This document shows positions 1 to 7,869 of a DNA stretch of 27,418 nucleotides, one piece after another. This DNA is from an uncultured Planctomycetia bacterium (lineage in GTDB: Bacteria; Planctomycetota; UBA1135; GCA-002686595), in contig CALKYE010000032.1 in NCBI GenBank assembly GCA_938003765.1, positions 1 to 27,418 on the forward strand, written 5' to 3'. The translations under genes were made by a program, and so were the position numbers. Under the pieces are notes generated by a model. The model was given only the letters and a program-made list of their open reading frames with translations. It ran no database searches and was not told where the DNA came from. Numbering within the stretch: position 1 is the first letter of the stretch; each line of letters opens with the position of its first letter.

Positions 1-625
1 CGGTCGCGGCGACGCTCGTGGGCAGGCTGTCGGCGCCGGGCAACTCGACGCGCTCGAAGCGACCGTTGCGCGAGTTGCGGTGCAGCACGTCGCCGGCTTC
101 GGTGCTGAGCGCGAGGTCGAGCCGTCCGTCGCGGTCGTGATCGATCGCGCGCGCGCCCAGGTCGACGAGGTCGTGGTCGAGGCCGCTCTCGAGCGCTTCG
201 AACGACGCTCCGCCGCGGTTGCGCCACAGGCGCCGTTCGCTCGATCCGACGAACAGGTCGGCGCGGCCGTCGCCGTCGAAGTCCGCGAACAGCGCGCAGG
301 TCGCGCCCTCGAGCGCCGCCAGTCCGCTCGGAACCGTGAAGTCGTCGAAGCGGCCCTCGCCGCGGTTCAACAAGAGCGACACGCGGCCCGCGGGGTCGAT
401 GGCGAGCGCGTCGTCGAGTCCGTCCGCGTCGACGTCGCCGAAGTACAGCGACACCGGCGCGCCGTCGGGCTCGGGCGGCGTCTTCGTCGGCGGTGTGGCG
501 CCGGGCTCAGTCGAGGCTGCGGCGCGGGGCTCCGCTGACGCGGCCTCCGATGCGATGGAGACGGACGATCCGAGGATCCAAACGGCGGTGAGGGCGATGG
601 GGGCGGTGCGACGGACGGGCTGCAT
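1..625 (-). CDS. FG-GAP/VCBS repeat secreted protein (C-terminus outside window)
   Basis: The reading frame opens at ATG 625 and runs off the left edge, giving about 208 residues. An N-terminal stretch with Arg residues followed by a hydrophobic segment (MQPVRRTAPIALTAVWILG) looks like a signal peptide. A Pro/Ala/Glu-rich linker comes next, then repeated Asp-rich calcium-binding loops: DVDADGLDD, DFDGDGRADL and DHDRDGRLDL, spaced about 50-60 residues apart. This is the spacing and sequence of FG-GAP/VCBS beta-propeller repeats, known from integrin-like and surface proteins. I infer an exported binding or structural propeller with no predictable ligand. No clear Shine-Dalgarno precedes the ATG, so the start is moderately certain. 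The gene follows the 808-1845 gene on the same strand with a 182-bp gap. Confidence 0.8.
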   Translation of the reverse strand, partial: MQPVRRTAPIALTAVWILGSSVSIASEAASAEPRAAASTEPGATPPTKTPPEPDGAPVSLYFGDVDADGLDDALAIDPAGRVSLLLNRGEGRFDDFTVPSGLAALEGATCALFADFDGDGRADLFVGSSERRLWRNRGGASFEALESGLDHDLVDLGARAIDHDRDGRLDLALSTEAGDVLHRNSRNGRFERVELPGADSLPTSVAAT

Positions 626-807
626 GGGTGGACGGACTCGCAGGGGACGCGGCGCGCGCCGCTCGAGCGCTCGACGCCGATCGAAGTGGGCGCCAGCGCC
701 GGCGCCCTTCGATCGCCCCACGACGTCTGGCCCCAGCGAGCCGGACGAATTCAGCTTTTCGTGGCGAGCGCGGTCCGTCCGCGCGCCGCATTCCTACGCC
801 CCTGCGC

Positions 808-1845
808 TCACTGGAACGCGATCGAGAGCCCGTTCGAGGTGTTGAACGTCGGGTTCGCGGCGGCGTCGCGATACCAGAACTGGAAGTTCCAGGTCACGCC
901 CGGCGCGAACGCGGACGGTCCCGAGCCCGCCGGAGGAGCATTGAAGTCGATGACGTGATCGAGCGCCCCGAACGTGTTCGTCTGCGCGGGCGCACTCAAC
1001 CTGTAGCGCGGCGCGCCGACGCACATCACGCCCGACCCGAAGGGCAGCGGAGCCTGGGTCGGTCCGTAGAAGAAGAGTCCCGCGGCGTTGGGCTTCGCGC
1101 CGCCGACGTGCAGCACGAGGTCGGCGTCGGAGACCGTCGAACTGCCGCTCGCGCCGATCACCGCCGTGGTTCCTGATGAGTTGGGGTTCGTCGCGCAGTA
1201 GTTGTCGCCCACCAGCGACTCGACGACGAACTCCAGGTCGAGGCCCGACTGTCCGAACGGATCGGATGCTCCTGACGCGCTGGCGCTCGCGGAGGCGATC
1301 AACTTGTAGCGACCGGGAGTGAGCACGCCGCTGCCGTCGATCGGCGTGTTCGCCTGGGGGCCCGGGGACTGCGACCACACCGTGGGCGCGGACGGCCGAT
1401 CAAGCGTGACGTACGACGACGCGTACGGGGCGAACAGGTTTCCGGTTGCTTCGAACCGCACCGGATAGTCGAGGTCGAACGTCACCTCCAACCAGCTCGA
1501 GGCGTAAGCGCTGCTTGCGACGAAGGGGTCCCACGGCACGGCCGTGATGTTGGCGCTCGCGGCAGTGGAGGAGTCGCAGGTGATCTGATCCGTGGCGATC
1601 GTCGACAGTTGCGAGCCCGACGCGCTCGCGTTCGCCTCCGAACTCGAGCGCTGGACGTTCGGGCTCGCGTTGAACGGCCCGGTGTCGGGCGCGCTCACCA
1701 ACTGATCGAGCATCGGCGGGTTGGCCTGCCCCGCAAGCGCCCTGACGTAGACGCTGCGCGACTGGGTCACTACGCGCATCTGGGCTTGCGCTGAAGCGCA
1801 CGCCAACAGGGTTGCGGCGCAGGCGAGGAATAGATGGCGCTGCAT
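808..1845 (-). CDS. Secreted hypothetical protein with planctomycete-type C-terminal domain
   Basis: This 345-residue protein begins with a classical signal peptide (MQRHLFLACAATLLACASAQA, cleavage near residue 21). A GGGAG Shine-Dalgarno lies about 8 bases upstream of the ATG. The body is rich in Ser, Thr, Ala and Asn and looks like beta-sandwich secreted domains, including a stretch with DLDYPVRFEATGNLFAPY that resembles carbohydrate- or ligand-binding beta domains. The last ~105 residues contain LFFYGPTQAPLPFGSG and end with WNFQFWYRD followed by SNGLSIAFQ. I associate this C-terminal pattern with many secreted proteins in planctomycete genomes (family memory, not a search result). It may be a sorting or structural module. 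No enzymatic motif is visible. Function unknown, extracellular or periplasmic. Confidence 0.8.
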   Translation of the reverse strand: MQRHLFLACAATLLACASAQAQMRVVTQSRSVYVRALAGQANPPMLDQLVSAPDTGPFNASPNVQRSSSEANASASGSQLSTIATDQITCDSSTAASANITAVPWDPFVASSAYASSWLEVTFDLDYPVRFEATGNLFAPYASSYVTLDRPSAPTVWSQSPGPQANTPIDGSGVLTPGRYKLIASASASASGASDPFGQSGLDLEFVVESLVGDNYCATNPNSSGTTAVIGASGSSTVSDADLVLHVGGAKPNAAGLFFYGPTQAPLPFGSGVMCVGAPRYRLSAPAQTNTFGALDHVIDFNAPPAGSGPSAFAPGVTWNFQFWYRDAAANPTFNTSNGLSIAFQ

Positions 1846-2390
1846 GAGGGTCTCCCTGGGACTTTGTGAGCAGCACGAGCGCTGGCTCTCATCCCGTTCA
1901 CCACCATAGTCGCTCCCTCGCGCTGCGCGGGTCCCAGGCGCGCACTTTCGGACTCACTCGACGTCTCGCGCGTCGGAAGTGCGGCTGGGTCGCGCCATCA
2001 CGACCGGAAGTTCCGGGCGGCGCCCCGCACGAGGGCGGACGGCCGCGAGCTCGCCGGAGAGGCGTTGCAGCCGACGCGCCGCCCCTGCGTCGGGCGATCC
2101 TGAGCGGATCCAGTCGGACGCGTGGCGCCGCCGTCTTCGACTCGACGCACTCTGCTTGAGATCGCAGTGGAAGCACCGCTCCAACAGGTTGGCAGCGTCG
2201 TGGAGCCCGTCCGAGCCGAGCGTGCGACACGACGGGTCGGGCGCCGGGCTCGATCGCGGCCGAGGCGCGCCGGATCCGCACACCTGCGCACCTCGCGCAG
2301 CCGCCGCTGGGGCGAAACACGCAGCCGAAGCACCGGGTTCGTGACTTGGGCTCGCCGCCGGGATACTCGCCGCGGGAGAAACGAGTCACG
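1846..2390. other. Divergent intergenic gap, no confident gene
   Basis: This stretch of about 545 bp separates a minus-strand secreted protein gene from a plus-strand one, so it should hold both promoters. I see no convincing coding region. The minus-strand frame 1954-2283 (109 codons from a GTG) has a short plausible segment (LHDAANLLERCFHCDL) and fairly GC-rich third positions. The rest is Arg/Ser/Pro-rich and low in complexity, as expected of a chance frame in GC-rich DNA. No repeat, RNA gene or convincing -35/-10 pair was recognised. Confidence 0.5.
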
Positions 2391-3590
2391 ATGGCTTCCA
2401 TGGACCTGTCGCTCAGAATGCGCCGCGCGTTGCACGTGGGCGTCGCGCTGTGGGGCGTGCTCAGCGCGGCGTTCGCCCAAGCGCCTCTCGCTCCCGACGG
2501 ACGGCGCGGCTTCGGCGGCCAGACGCCGGTGAACGACGTGCTGTCGGTCGTGCGCTCGAACGCCGAGCCGGACCGCGCCTTCCGCGCCGAGCTCGACGGC
2601 CTCACCAGCGAGATCAAGGTGCTCGTGGCGCTGGCGCGACACGGCTACGAGGAGGCGCACTACTTCGACCTGCTCTCGCCGTTCGAAGAGCGCAGCCTGG
2701 ACGTGCTGCACGCGCGCTTCACCGAGCTGGACGCCGATCCGCTGCCGGTGCTGGAGTCGGGCGGCCCCGCGGCGCGCGCGCTGGGCTCGATGGTGCTCGA
2801 CACGCGCTTCCGCGTCCGCGCCCAAGTGCTCGCGGGCTGCGAGGCGGAGTTGCGCGAGCTCGAACGCGGGCTGCGCGTGCTGCGCGCGGCGACGGATGGC
2901 TTTGTCCTGCTCTCGCAGGCGCAGGCCAGCAACATCACGACCCGCGTCGACCTCGCCGCCGCGGTGCTGCGCGCCGTGCGCAATGACTTGCGCGCGCTGC
3001 GCGAGCTGACCGGCGGCTCCGAACTCGATTCAACGGCCCTCGATCGGCTGCTCGAACTCGCGCGCTCTTCCGAGGGCGAGGGCGTGCGCCGCGCTGGTGT
3101 CATGCGTCAACGCGAAGCGGCGCTCCAACGGCAGGAGCTGATGGCCTCCGCGTTGTTCAGCACCCGCCTGCGTCCGCAGCTCGCGTCGACGATCGCGTGG
3201 CGCGACGAGTTGCTCCGCGAGTCGAAGCTTCTCGCGCAGCAGGCCGAGCGCGCGCTCCCCGAGGCCGATGCGGGCTCGCCGCCGGATCCGCAACTCACTG
3301 CGCTGTCCAAGTCCGAGCGCGTGCGGCGAGCGGGCGCGCTGGCGCTCCAGGCGGTCGATTTCGATCCGTTGGCCGAGGACGCGGTCTGGATCGTGGCGCA
3401 CGCCGCCGAGTTCCAGTTCGGCCTGCTCGAATCGCGCCCGTGGTACGACCGCTACCTCGCGCTGCGCCGCATCCGCAGCCACGACCACCGCTCCTACCAG
3501 GAGCGCAAGCTCACGCCGCGCGAGAAGGAGGCCCTCGAGGCCGTGCAGCGCGGCCTGGTCCCCGGCGATCCGCGCACGCGCGGGTTGTAG
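2391..3590 (+). CDS. Secreted alpha-helical hypothetical protein
   Basis: The product is 399 residues from ATG 2391, chosen because GGGAGA sits 11 bases upstream. The frame is open further upstream without a better start, and ATGs at 2400 and 2418 are alternatives. A signal peptide is clear (MRRALHVGVALWGVLSAAFAQ). The mature protein is dominated by amphipathic helices rich in Leu, Arg, Glu and Ala, with heptad-like patterns, and ends in a basic, Glu-rich region (RKLTPREKEALE). No catalytic motif or known domain was recognised. One segment (LALQAVDFDPLAEDAVWIVAHAAE) is reminiscent of a TPR unit, so a periplasmic scaffold role is possible, but that is a guess. The gene is convergent with the TIR gene, with 31 bp between stop codons. 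Confidence 0.8.
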   Translation: MASMDLSLRMRRALHVGVALWGVLSAAFAQAPLAPDGRRGFGGQTPVNDVLSVVRSNAEPDRAFRAELDGLTSEIKVLVALARHGYEEAHYFDLLSPFEERSLDVLHARFTELDADPLPVLESGGPAARALGSMVLDTRFRVRAQVLAGCEAELRELERGLRVLRAATDGFVLLSQAQASNITTRVDLAAAVLRAVRNDLRALRELTGGSELDSTALDRLLELARSSEGEGVRRAGVMRQREAALQRQELMASALFSTRLRPQLASTIAWRDELLRESKLLAQQAERALPEADAGSPPDPQLTALSKSERVRRAGALALQAVDFDPLAEDAVWIVAHAAEFQFGLLESRPWYDRYLALRRIRSHDHRSYQERKLTPREKEALEAVQRGLVPGDPRTRGL

Positions 3591-3621
3591 CGCTCAGCTC
3601 GCGCGCGGGCGCGAACGGGCG

Positions 3622-4881
3622 TCAGCGCTCGACGATCCCGACCCAGCGCGCCGCGTGGCGTTCGACGTGCTCGTTCAAGCTCTGCTGGAGCGCCGAGCCC
3701 GCCGCTTCCAACTGCTCGAACGTCTGGTTCCACAGCTCGCGGTAGGTGCTGAGCGTTCTGACCTTGCCCGCTCGCGCGCTTCGCACGAGCTCTGAGCTCT
3801 GGCGCGGCGCCGGCGGCTTGGCGAGCTCACGGATCTGGTAGCCGAAGTACGTGTCGGCCGTCCTCACGAGCGCATCGGCAGCTTCGTGCATCGACTTCCA
3901 ATCGGCCTCGGGCGGCAGCGCGGCTTGGTCGCGCACGCGTTCGATCAGCGCGTCGCGCGCGGAGCGCAGACCGCTCAGCGCCGCTTCGTACTCGACGCAC
4001 AGCTCAGCGGCCTTCGGCTGATCCTCGGGCGCGCCGAGCGTCGTCGCGCGCGTGGCGAGCGTGTCGACCTTGGCTACGGCTTCGTGAAGTGCGCGCCGCA
4101 GGCCGTCGAAGTCGCGCGACAAGCTTGCGCGCACGGCGTGCTCGGCGCGGACCTCGCGCCAAGTGTGCGCTCCAACGGCGAGGGTGCAGATCAGCAGCAG
4201 GGCCAGCGCGTGGAGCACGAAGCGCTCCGCTGAATCGCGCGCGGCTTCGAAACGCGTCTGCAGACGAGTTCGCGCGCCGCTGCGTCGAGCTGCGCGCCGA
4301 CGAAGCGCGACTCCCAGGCCGAGCAGCGCGATCGGCGTTCCGGCAGCGAGCCACAGCAGGAGATCTTGCGCTCGAGTCAGGTCGCGGAAGCCCAGAGTCG
4401 AGAGCGCGGCGGCGCCGCACGACGTCGTCGCGAGCGCTGCCCAGGCCCTGTCCCGCTCCGTCAGTCCGTTCCCTCGACCGACGGTGCGCGCCACGGCGTC
4501 GACGAGTCCCTCGGTTCCCTGGCTCAGGTCGTAGTGCGTGCGCGAACGCAGCGATTCCGGGAGCCGTGACTCCTCCAGGTCGATTCGCGCCGGCACGAGG
4601 CCCGTCTTCGCCGCCGCGCCCGAGAGAGCGGCTTCGAGCTCCAAGCGCGTCTTCGGCCCGTCCCAACTCGCGGAGACGAGCACGATCACGATCGGCGTCG
4701 CGCTGAAGACCTCGCGGAGGCGCTCGTCCAACTCGTGACCGAGCGTTTCCTCCGGACGTCCTTGGTAGCTGAACACCTTCACGCGGCGCAGCGTGAGGCG
4801 CCGCTCGAGCTCACGGGCGACGGCCTGATCCTCGCGCGAGAACGAGAGAGCGACGTCGAACTCGGCCATGCGGCCGTTCAT
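3622..4881 (-). CDS. TIR-domain membrane protein with C-terminal coiled coil
   Basis: The 419-residue product starts at ATG 4881, preceded by a G-rich GGGGGTG; ATG 4869 is an alternative. Residues 6-135 form a TIR domain: FDVALSFSRED begins strand A, then a GRPEETLGHELDERL loop/helix, then the hydrophobic strand IVIVLVSASW and TRLELEAAL. The position of the catalytic Glu of NAD-cleaving TIRs would be filled by Glu81 or Glu83. Two hydrophobic segments follow at about 173-193 and 220-237, with a weaker one near 147-165, and then a long helical, probably coiled-coil tail. TIR domains in bacteria are NAD+ hydrolases or signalling modules in anti-phage systems, but some are only protein-interaction domains. 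The TIR-membrane-helix layout suggests a membrane-anchored effector. It is divergent from the aminotransferase gene (166 bp apart), and no partner defence gene is adjacent. Confidence 0.82.
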   Translation of the reverse strand: MNGRMAEFDVALSFSREDQAVARELERRLTLRRVKVFSYQGRPEETLGHELDERLREVFSATPIVIVLVSASWDGPKTRLELEAALSGAAAKTGLVPARIDLEESRLPESLRSRTHYDLSQGTEGLVDAVARTVGRGNGLTERDRAWAALATTSCGAAALSTLGFRDLTRAQDLLLWLAAGTPIALLGLGVALRRRAARRSGARTRLQTRFEAARDSAERFVLHALALLLICTLAVGAHTWREVRAEHAVRASLSRDFDGLRRALHEAVAKVDTLATRATTLGAPEDQPKAAELCVEYEAALSGLRSARDALIERVRDQAALPPEADWKSMHEAADALVRTADTYFGYQIRELAKPPAPRQSSELVRSARAGKVRTLSTYRELWNQTFEQLEAAGSALQQSLNEHVERHAARWVGIVER

Positions 4882-5047
4882 CACACCCCCGCGCGCGCGC
4901 CCGGCCAAGGCTTGCTGCGGAGATCCGCGCGAGCGCAGGCGGGCGCCGATCTCCGGCGGGCGGGCCCGCGGGGCGGCGGGTATCCTGTGGGTTCGTCCGG
5001 CGCGCGCGGGAACTGTCCCGCAGGGTGCGCGCGGACGCCCCCAGCCG

Positions 5048-6298
5048 ATGACGCAGTCCGCCTTGCAGCCCACGCCGCCCTTTCTGATCGAAGCCGCCCG
5101 CAGCCGATCGGGCGACGACCCGATCTTCGCCCTCAACGCCGAAGCGCAGCGGCGCTCCAAAGCTGGCGAGGCGGTGATCAACGCGACGCTCGGGGCCCTG
5201 ATGGACGACCAAGGGCGGCTCGCCGTGATGAAGTGCGTGTTCGACGCCTTCGCGCAGGTCGATGCGCAGCGCGCGGCCGGCTACGCGCCGATCGCTGGCG
5301 AGCGCGGCTTCCTCGACGCGGTTGTCACCGACCTGTTCGGGGCCAGCGAACTCGCCAAGAACTCCATCGCCGTGGCGACGCCCGGCGGCACCGGCGCGCT
5401 GCACCACGCCATCGTCAACTTCCTCGAGCCCGGCCAGGCCCTGCTCGCGCCCGAGTACTACTGGGGTCCGTACAAGACGCTCGCCGAGCACACGCGGCGC
5501 AAGGTCGAGACCTTCCGCATGTTCGACAGCGCGCGGCGCTTCGACAGCGCGGCCTTCGAGCGTGCTCTCGATGGACAGTTGACTGCGCAGGGGCGCGCGC
5601 TCGTCGTCCTGAACACTCCCTGCAACAACCCGACGGGCTACTCGCTCGACGGCGCCGAGTGGAGCGAGGTCACCCGCATCGTGCGCGCCGCGGCGCGCCG
5701 TGCGCCGGTCGCGCTGCTGGTCGACCACGCCTACGCGAAGTTCGGCGGCCCGCGCTCGGAAGTGTGGGTCGAGCACGCGGCGCAGTTGGTGGGGGAGGCC
5801 CTGCTGCTGGTCGCGTGGACTGCCTCGAAGTCGTTCACGCAGTACGGCGCGCGCGTCGGCGCGCTGGTGGCGGTGCATTCCGATCCGGCCGAGCGCAAGC
5901 GGCTCGACAACGCGCTCGCGTTCTCCTGCCGCGGCACCTGGTCGAACTGCAACCACGCGGGCCAGCTCGCGATTGGTCGAGTGCTGGCCGATCCGGCGCT
6001 GCGCGCGCGCGCGGACGCGGAGCGCGACGCGTTGCGCAAGCTGCTCGACGAGCGCGTCACGGCCTTCAACTCCGCGGCGCACGCCGCGAAGCTCGACTAC
6101 CCGCGCTACGAAGGCGGCTTCTTCGTGAGCGTGTTCGCGCCCCGCGCCGAGGCCGCGGCGGCGCACATGCGCGAGGCGGGTGTGTTCGTCGTCCCGATTC
6201 CCGGCGCGCTGCGCGTCGCGCTGTGTTCGACGCCCGCGCGCGATGTTCCGCGCCTCGTCCAGGCCCTCGCCGCCGCGCTCAGCGCCACCTCGAACTAG
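5048..6298 (+). CDS. PLP-dependent aminotransferase, fold type I (aspartate/aromatic type)
   Basis: This 416-residue protein has the full set of fold-type I aminotransferase signatures: a GERGFLDAV helix near 84-92, the PLP-phosphate loop TPGGTGALHH (111-120), NNPTGY (193-198, the substrate-carboxylate loop), DHAYAKF (226-232) for the PLP pyridine nitrogen and O3', the Schiff-base Lys261 in WTASKSFTQYGARVGAL and Arg269 of the phosphate cup. The SK...RVGA spacing resembles the aspartate/tyrosine aminotransferase branch. The enzyme would transfer an amino group between an amino acid and 2-oxoglutarate in the cytosol; the substrate cannot be fixed from sequence. The start at ATG 5048 has only a weak G-rich site upstream. 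The upp-like gene begins 13 bp after the stop, so the two are probably co-transcribed. Confidence 0.92.
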   Translation: MTQSALQPTPPFLIEAARSRSGDDPIFALNAEAQRRSKAGEAVINATLGALMDDQGRLAVMKCVFDAFAQVDAQRAAGYAPIAGERGFLDAVVTDLFGASELAKNSIAVATPGGTGALHHAIVNFLEPGQALLAPEYYWGPYKTLAEHTRRKVETFRMFDSARRFDSAAFERALDGQLTAQGRALVVLNTPCNNPTGYSLDGAEWSEVTRIVRAAARRAPVALLVDHAYAKFGGPRSEVWVEHAAQLVGEALLLVAWTASKSFTQYGARVGALVAVHSDPAERKRLDNALAFSCRGTWSNCNHAGQLAIGRVLADPALRARADAERDALRKLLDERVTAFNSAAHAAKLDYPRYEGGFFVSVFAPRAEAAAAHMREAGVFVVPIPGALRVALCSTPARDVPRLVQALAAALSATSN

Positions 6299-6311
6299 AG
6301 CACCTCGAGCC

Positions 6312-7127
6312 ATGCCCATCCTTCAACGCGGCGAACACGAGAGCGGCGGCTGGGAGCTCGAGCATCGCTACGGGCCGAGCGTGCACCTGCTCGACAACCT
6401 GTACCTCCTGACGGCGCTGTCGAAGCTGTGCAGCAAGCGCATCCGCCATCCGGAGCTCACCGCGACGCTGCGCCGCGTGTACCAGATCATGCTGGCCAAC
6501 GTGGCGGGCCACGACCTGCCGCGCGTCGAGATCGAAGAGCCCACGCGCATGAGCGACGCGCACCCGCGCGAGGGCGTGTACCGCGGCCCGGTGATCGACC
6601 CCGCGACCAAGGTCGTGATCGTCGACATCATCCGCGCCGGCATCGTGCCGTCGCAGGTGTGCTTCGAGATGCTGACCGCGGTGCTGCCCGAAGAGCACGT
6701 GCGCCTCGATCACCTCAACATGGCGCGCCGCTCGGATGCGCAGGGGCACGTCGTCGGCGTCGATCTGTCGGGCTCGAAGATCGGCGGCTCGGTCGAGGGC
6801 GCGATCCTGCTCATGCCCGATCCGATGGGGGCCACCGGCGCCACCACGATCCGCGCTGTGAAGCACTATCGCGAGCACTTCGGCCGGCCTGCGCGCATCG
6901 TCGCCATGCCGATGATCGCGACGCCCGAGTACCTGCGCGCGGTGACCAGCGCGTTCGACGACCTGGTGGTCTACGCCGCGCGGCTCGACCGCGGGCTGTC
7001 GGCGCCCGACGTCCTCGCGGCGCTGCCCGGCGAGCGCTGGGACGAGGAGCGCGGGCTCAACGAGCACGGCTACATCGTGCCCGGCGCCGGCGGCATGGGC
7101 GAAGTGCTGAACAACGCGTGGTGCTGA
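6312..7127 (+). CDS. upp: Uracil phosphoribosyltransferase-like protein
   Basis: The 271-residue product is homologous to uracil phosphoribosyltransferase, which makes UMP from uracil and PRPP in pyrimidine salvage. Visible signatures are VDIIRAGIVPSQ (104-115, equivalent of the family's PILRAG segment), the PRPP loop LMPDPMGATGATT (167-179) and the C-terminal uracil-binding segment GLNEHGYIVPGAGGMGE (248-264). It is about 60 residues longer than the usual ~208-residue Upp. The PRPP loop reads DPMGATGATT where the canonical form is DPMLATGGS, so it is a divergent subfamily and another base or a regulatory role is possible. It sits directly downstream of the aminotransferase gene. Its last ~58 codons lie within the 186-bp sequence repeated at 11579-11764, so the gene's 3' end may have been supplied by the adjacent island. 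Confidence 0.85.
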   Translation: MPILQRGEHESGGWELEHRYGPSVHLLDNLYLLTALSKLCSKRIRHPELTATLRRVYQIMLANVAGHDLPRVEIEEPTRMSDAHPREGVYRGPVIDPATKVVIVDIIRAGIVPSQVCFEMLTAVLPEEHVRLDHLNMARRSDAQGHVVGVDLSGSKIGGSVEGAILLMPDPMGATGATTIRAVKHYREHFGRPARIVAMPMIATPEYLRAVTSAFDDLVVYAARLDRGLSAPDVLAALPGERWDEERGLNEHGYIVPGAGGMGEVLNNAWC

Positions 7128-7139
7128 GCGACGTTCGCG
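6954..7139 (+). repeat. Direct repeat copy A (3' end of upp-like gene)
   Basis: These 186 bp cover the last ~58 codons of upp, its TGA and 12 bases beyond. They recur at 11579-11764 in the same orientation at a constant offset of 4625 bp. Base-by-base comparison shows two mismatches (6959 C/G and 7109 G/C). Identity stops abruptly after GTTCGCG at 7139. This is candidate left attachment site of the island. Confidence 0.95.
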
Positions 7140-7242
7140 TACACGATCGCGCGGAGCAGCAGGAGGCGGCCGGATCGATGTTCGAGCGCGCCCATGCGCG
7201 TTCGCGGCGTGCCGTGCTCTCGCGCGCAGGCTGCTCGACGGC

Positions 7243-7437
7243 CTACGGCTCGAGCGTGAACTCCAGCGCGTTGGGGCGGTTGATGTCGGTGCTCGAGCCG
7301 ACGTGCGGCTGGAACATCCAAGCGCATGGCGTCCGCCGCAGGCAGTCGTCGACGAGCGAGAGGTGGAGTCTCACCGTGGCGGGCGCATCCGTTGAGTGGC
7401 CCTCGAACTGAGTGCTGACCGAAGCGCGCGGGCTCAT
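7243..7437 (-). pseudogene. Coding remnant or very small CDS (64 codons)
   Basis: The frame ATG 7437 to TAG 7243 has strongly GC-biased third positions and a balanced composition (for example VRLHLSLVDDC, AWMFQPHVGSS, NALEFTLEP), unlike the Arg/Ser-rich chance frames nearby. Ending in a beta-like segment, it resembles the C-terminus of a larger secreted protein. No Shine-Dalgarno precedes the ATG, and the frame continues upstream without losing openness but with poor composition. I therefore read it as a truncated 3' piece cut at about 7440. It could instead be a short real gene. Family not recognised. Confidence 0.3.
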
Positions 7438-7439
7438 GA

Positions 7440-7790
7440 GCCGGGCTAGGAGCGCTGGAGCGGTGGCGCGGGTGCTCTGGCGACGACCGTGCCTGCGCGC
7501 GGGCGCGCGGTCCGCGCGACGACGGCAGTTCGGCGCACGCGTGTCGCCTGGTCGATTGCGACCGCGTCGACGTCCCGACGAACTCGAAGCACCAGGGCCG
7601 GTTCGTGGCCCCGGACTCCTGGTGAGGCCGATCCTTTGCGCCCGCCGCCCTGCACGGCCCGGGCACGCTGGCCCCGCCGTTCGCGGTCCTGCTCACCGGG
7701 GGCAGCGAGGCCTACGCGATCCCGGATTGGGTAGCCCGGCGGATCGGTTCGTCGTGGCAGGACCCGTCTCGGCGCAGGAACCCTCAATAA
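7440..7790 (+). pseudogene. Decayed coding remnant interrupted by an in-frame TGA
   Basis: One plus-strand frame stays coding-like from about 7518 to 7790: high GC at third positions and sensible segments such as CRLVDCDRVDVPTNSKHQG and, after an in-frame TGA at 7623-7625, LAPPFAVLLTGGSEAYAIPD and WVARRIGSSW, ending at TAA 7788. There is no start codon with a ribosome binding site. It looks like the 3' part of a lost gene that has picked up a nonsense mutation. The family is not recognised. It ends just before the toxin-antitoxin promoter. Confidence 0.35.
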
Positions 7791-7854
7791 AATTGACGGT
7801 TCTTGCCGAAGCGGCTTGCGGCCGTCGCATCTCGGCGCATAATCAGTCAACTTT
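7790..7854 (+). promoter_or_regulatory. Candidate promoter and operator of the AbiE-type operon
   Basis: This is one of the few AT-rich patches in the window. TTGCGG (7817-7822) and CATAAT (7839-7844) are 16 bp apart and form a passable sigma-70 promoter, with the first gene starting at 7870. It is framed by an imperfect inverted repeat, AAATTGAC (7790-7797) and GTCAACTT (7847-7854, reverse complement AAGTTGAC). AbiEi-type antitoxins are known to repress their own promoter by binding inverted repeats, so these arms are candidate operator sites. Confidence 0.4.
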
Positions 7855-7869
7855 CCTGACGGATTGTGC

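Noticed and set aside
1898..2617. Minus-strand frames of 109-275 codons around the gap at 1846-2390
   Set aside because: They overlap the start of the 2391 gene or consist of Arg/Ser/Pro-rich chance sequence. Only a short stretch near 2180 looks protein-like, which is not enough to call.
4735..6411. A 558-codon frame overlapping the aminotransferase
   Set aside because: It is out of frame with the aminotransferase, whose catalytic motifs are complete; composition is Arg-rich chance coding.
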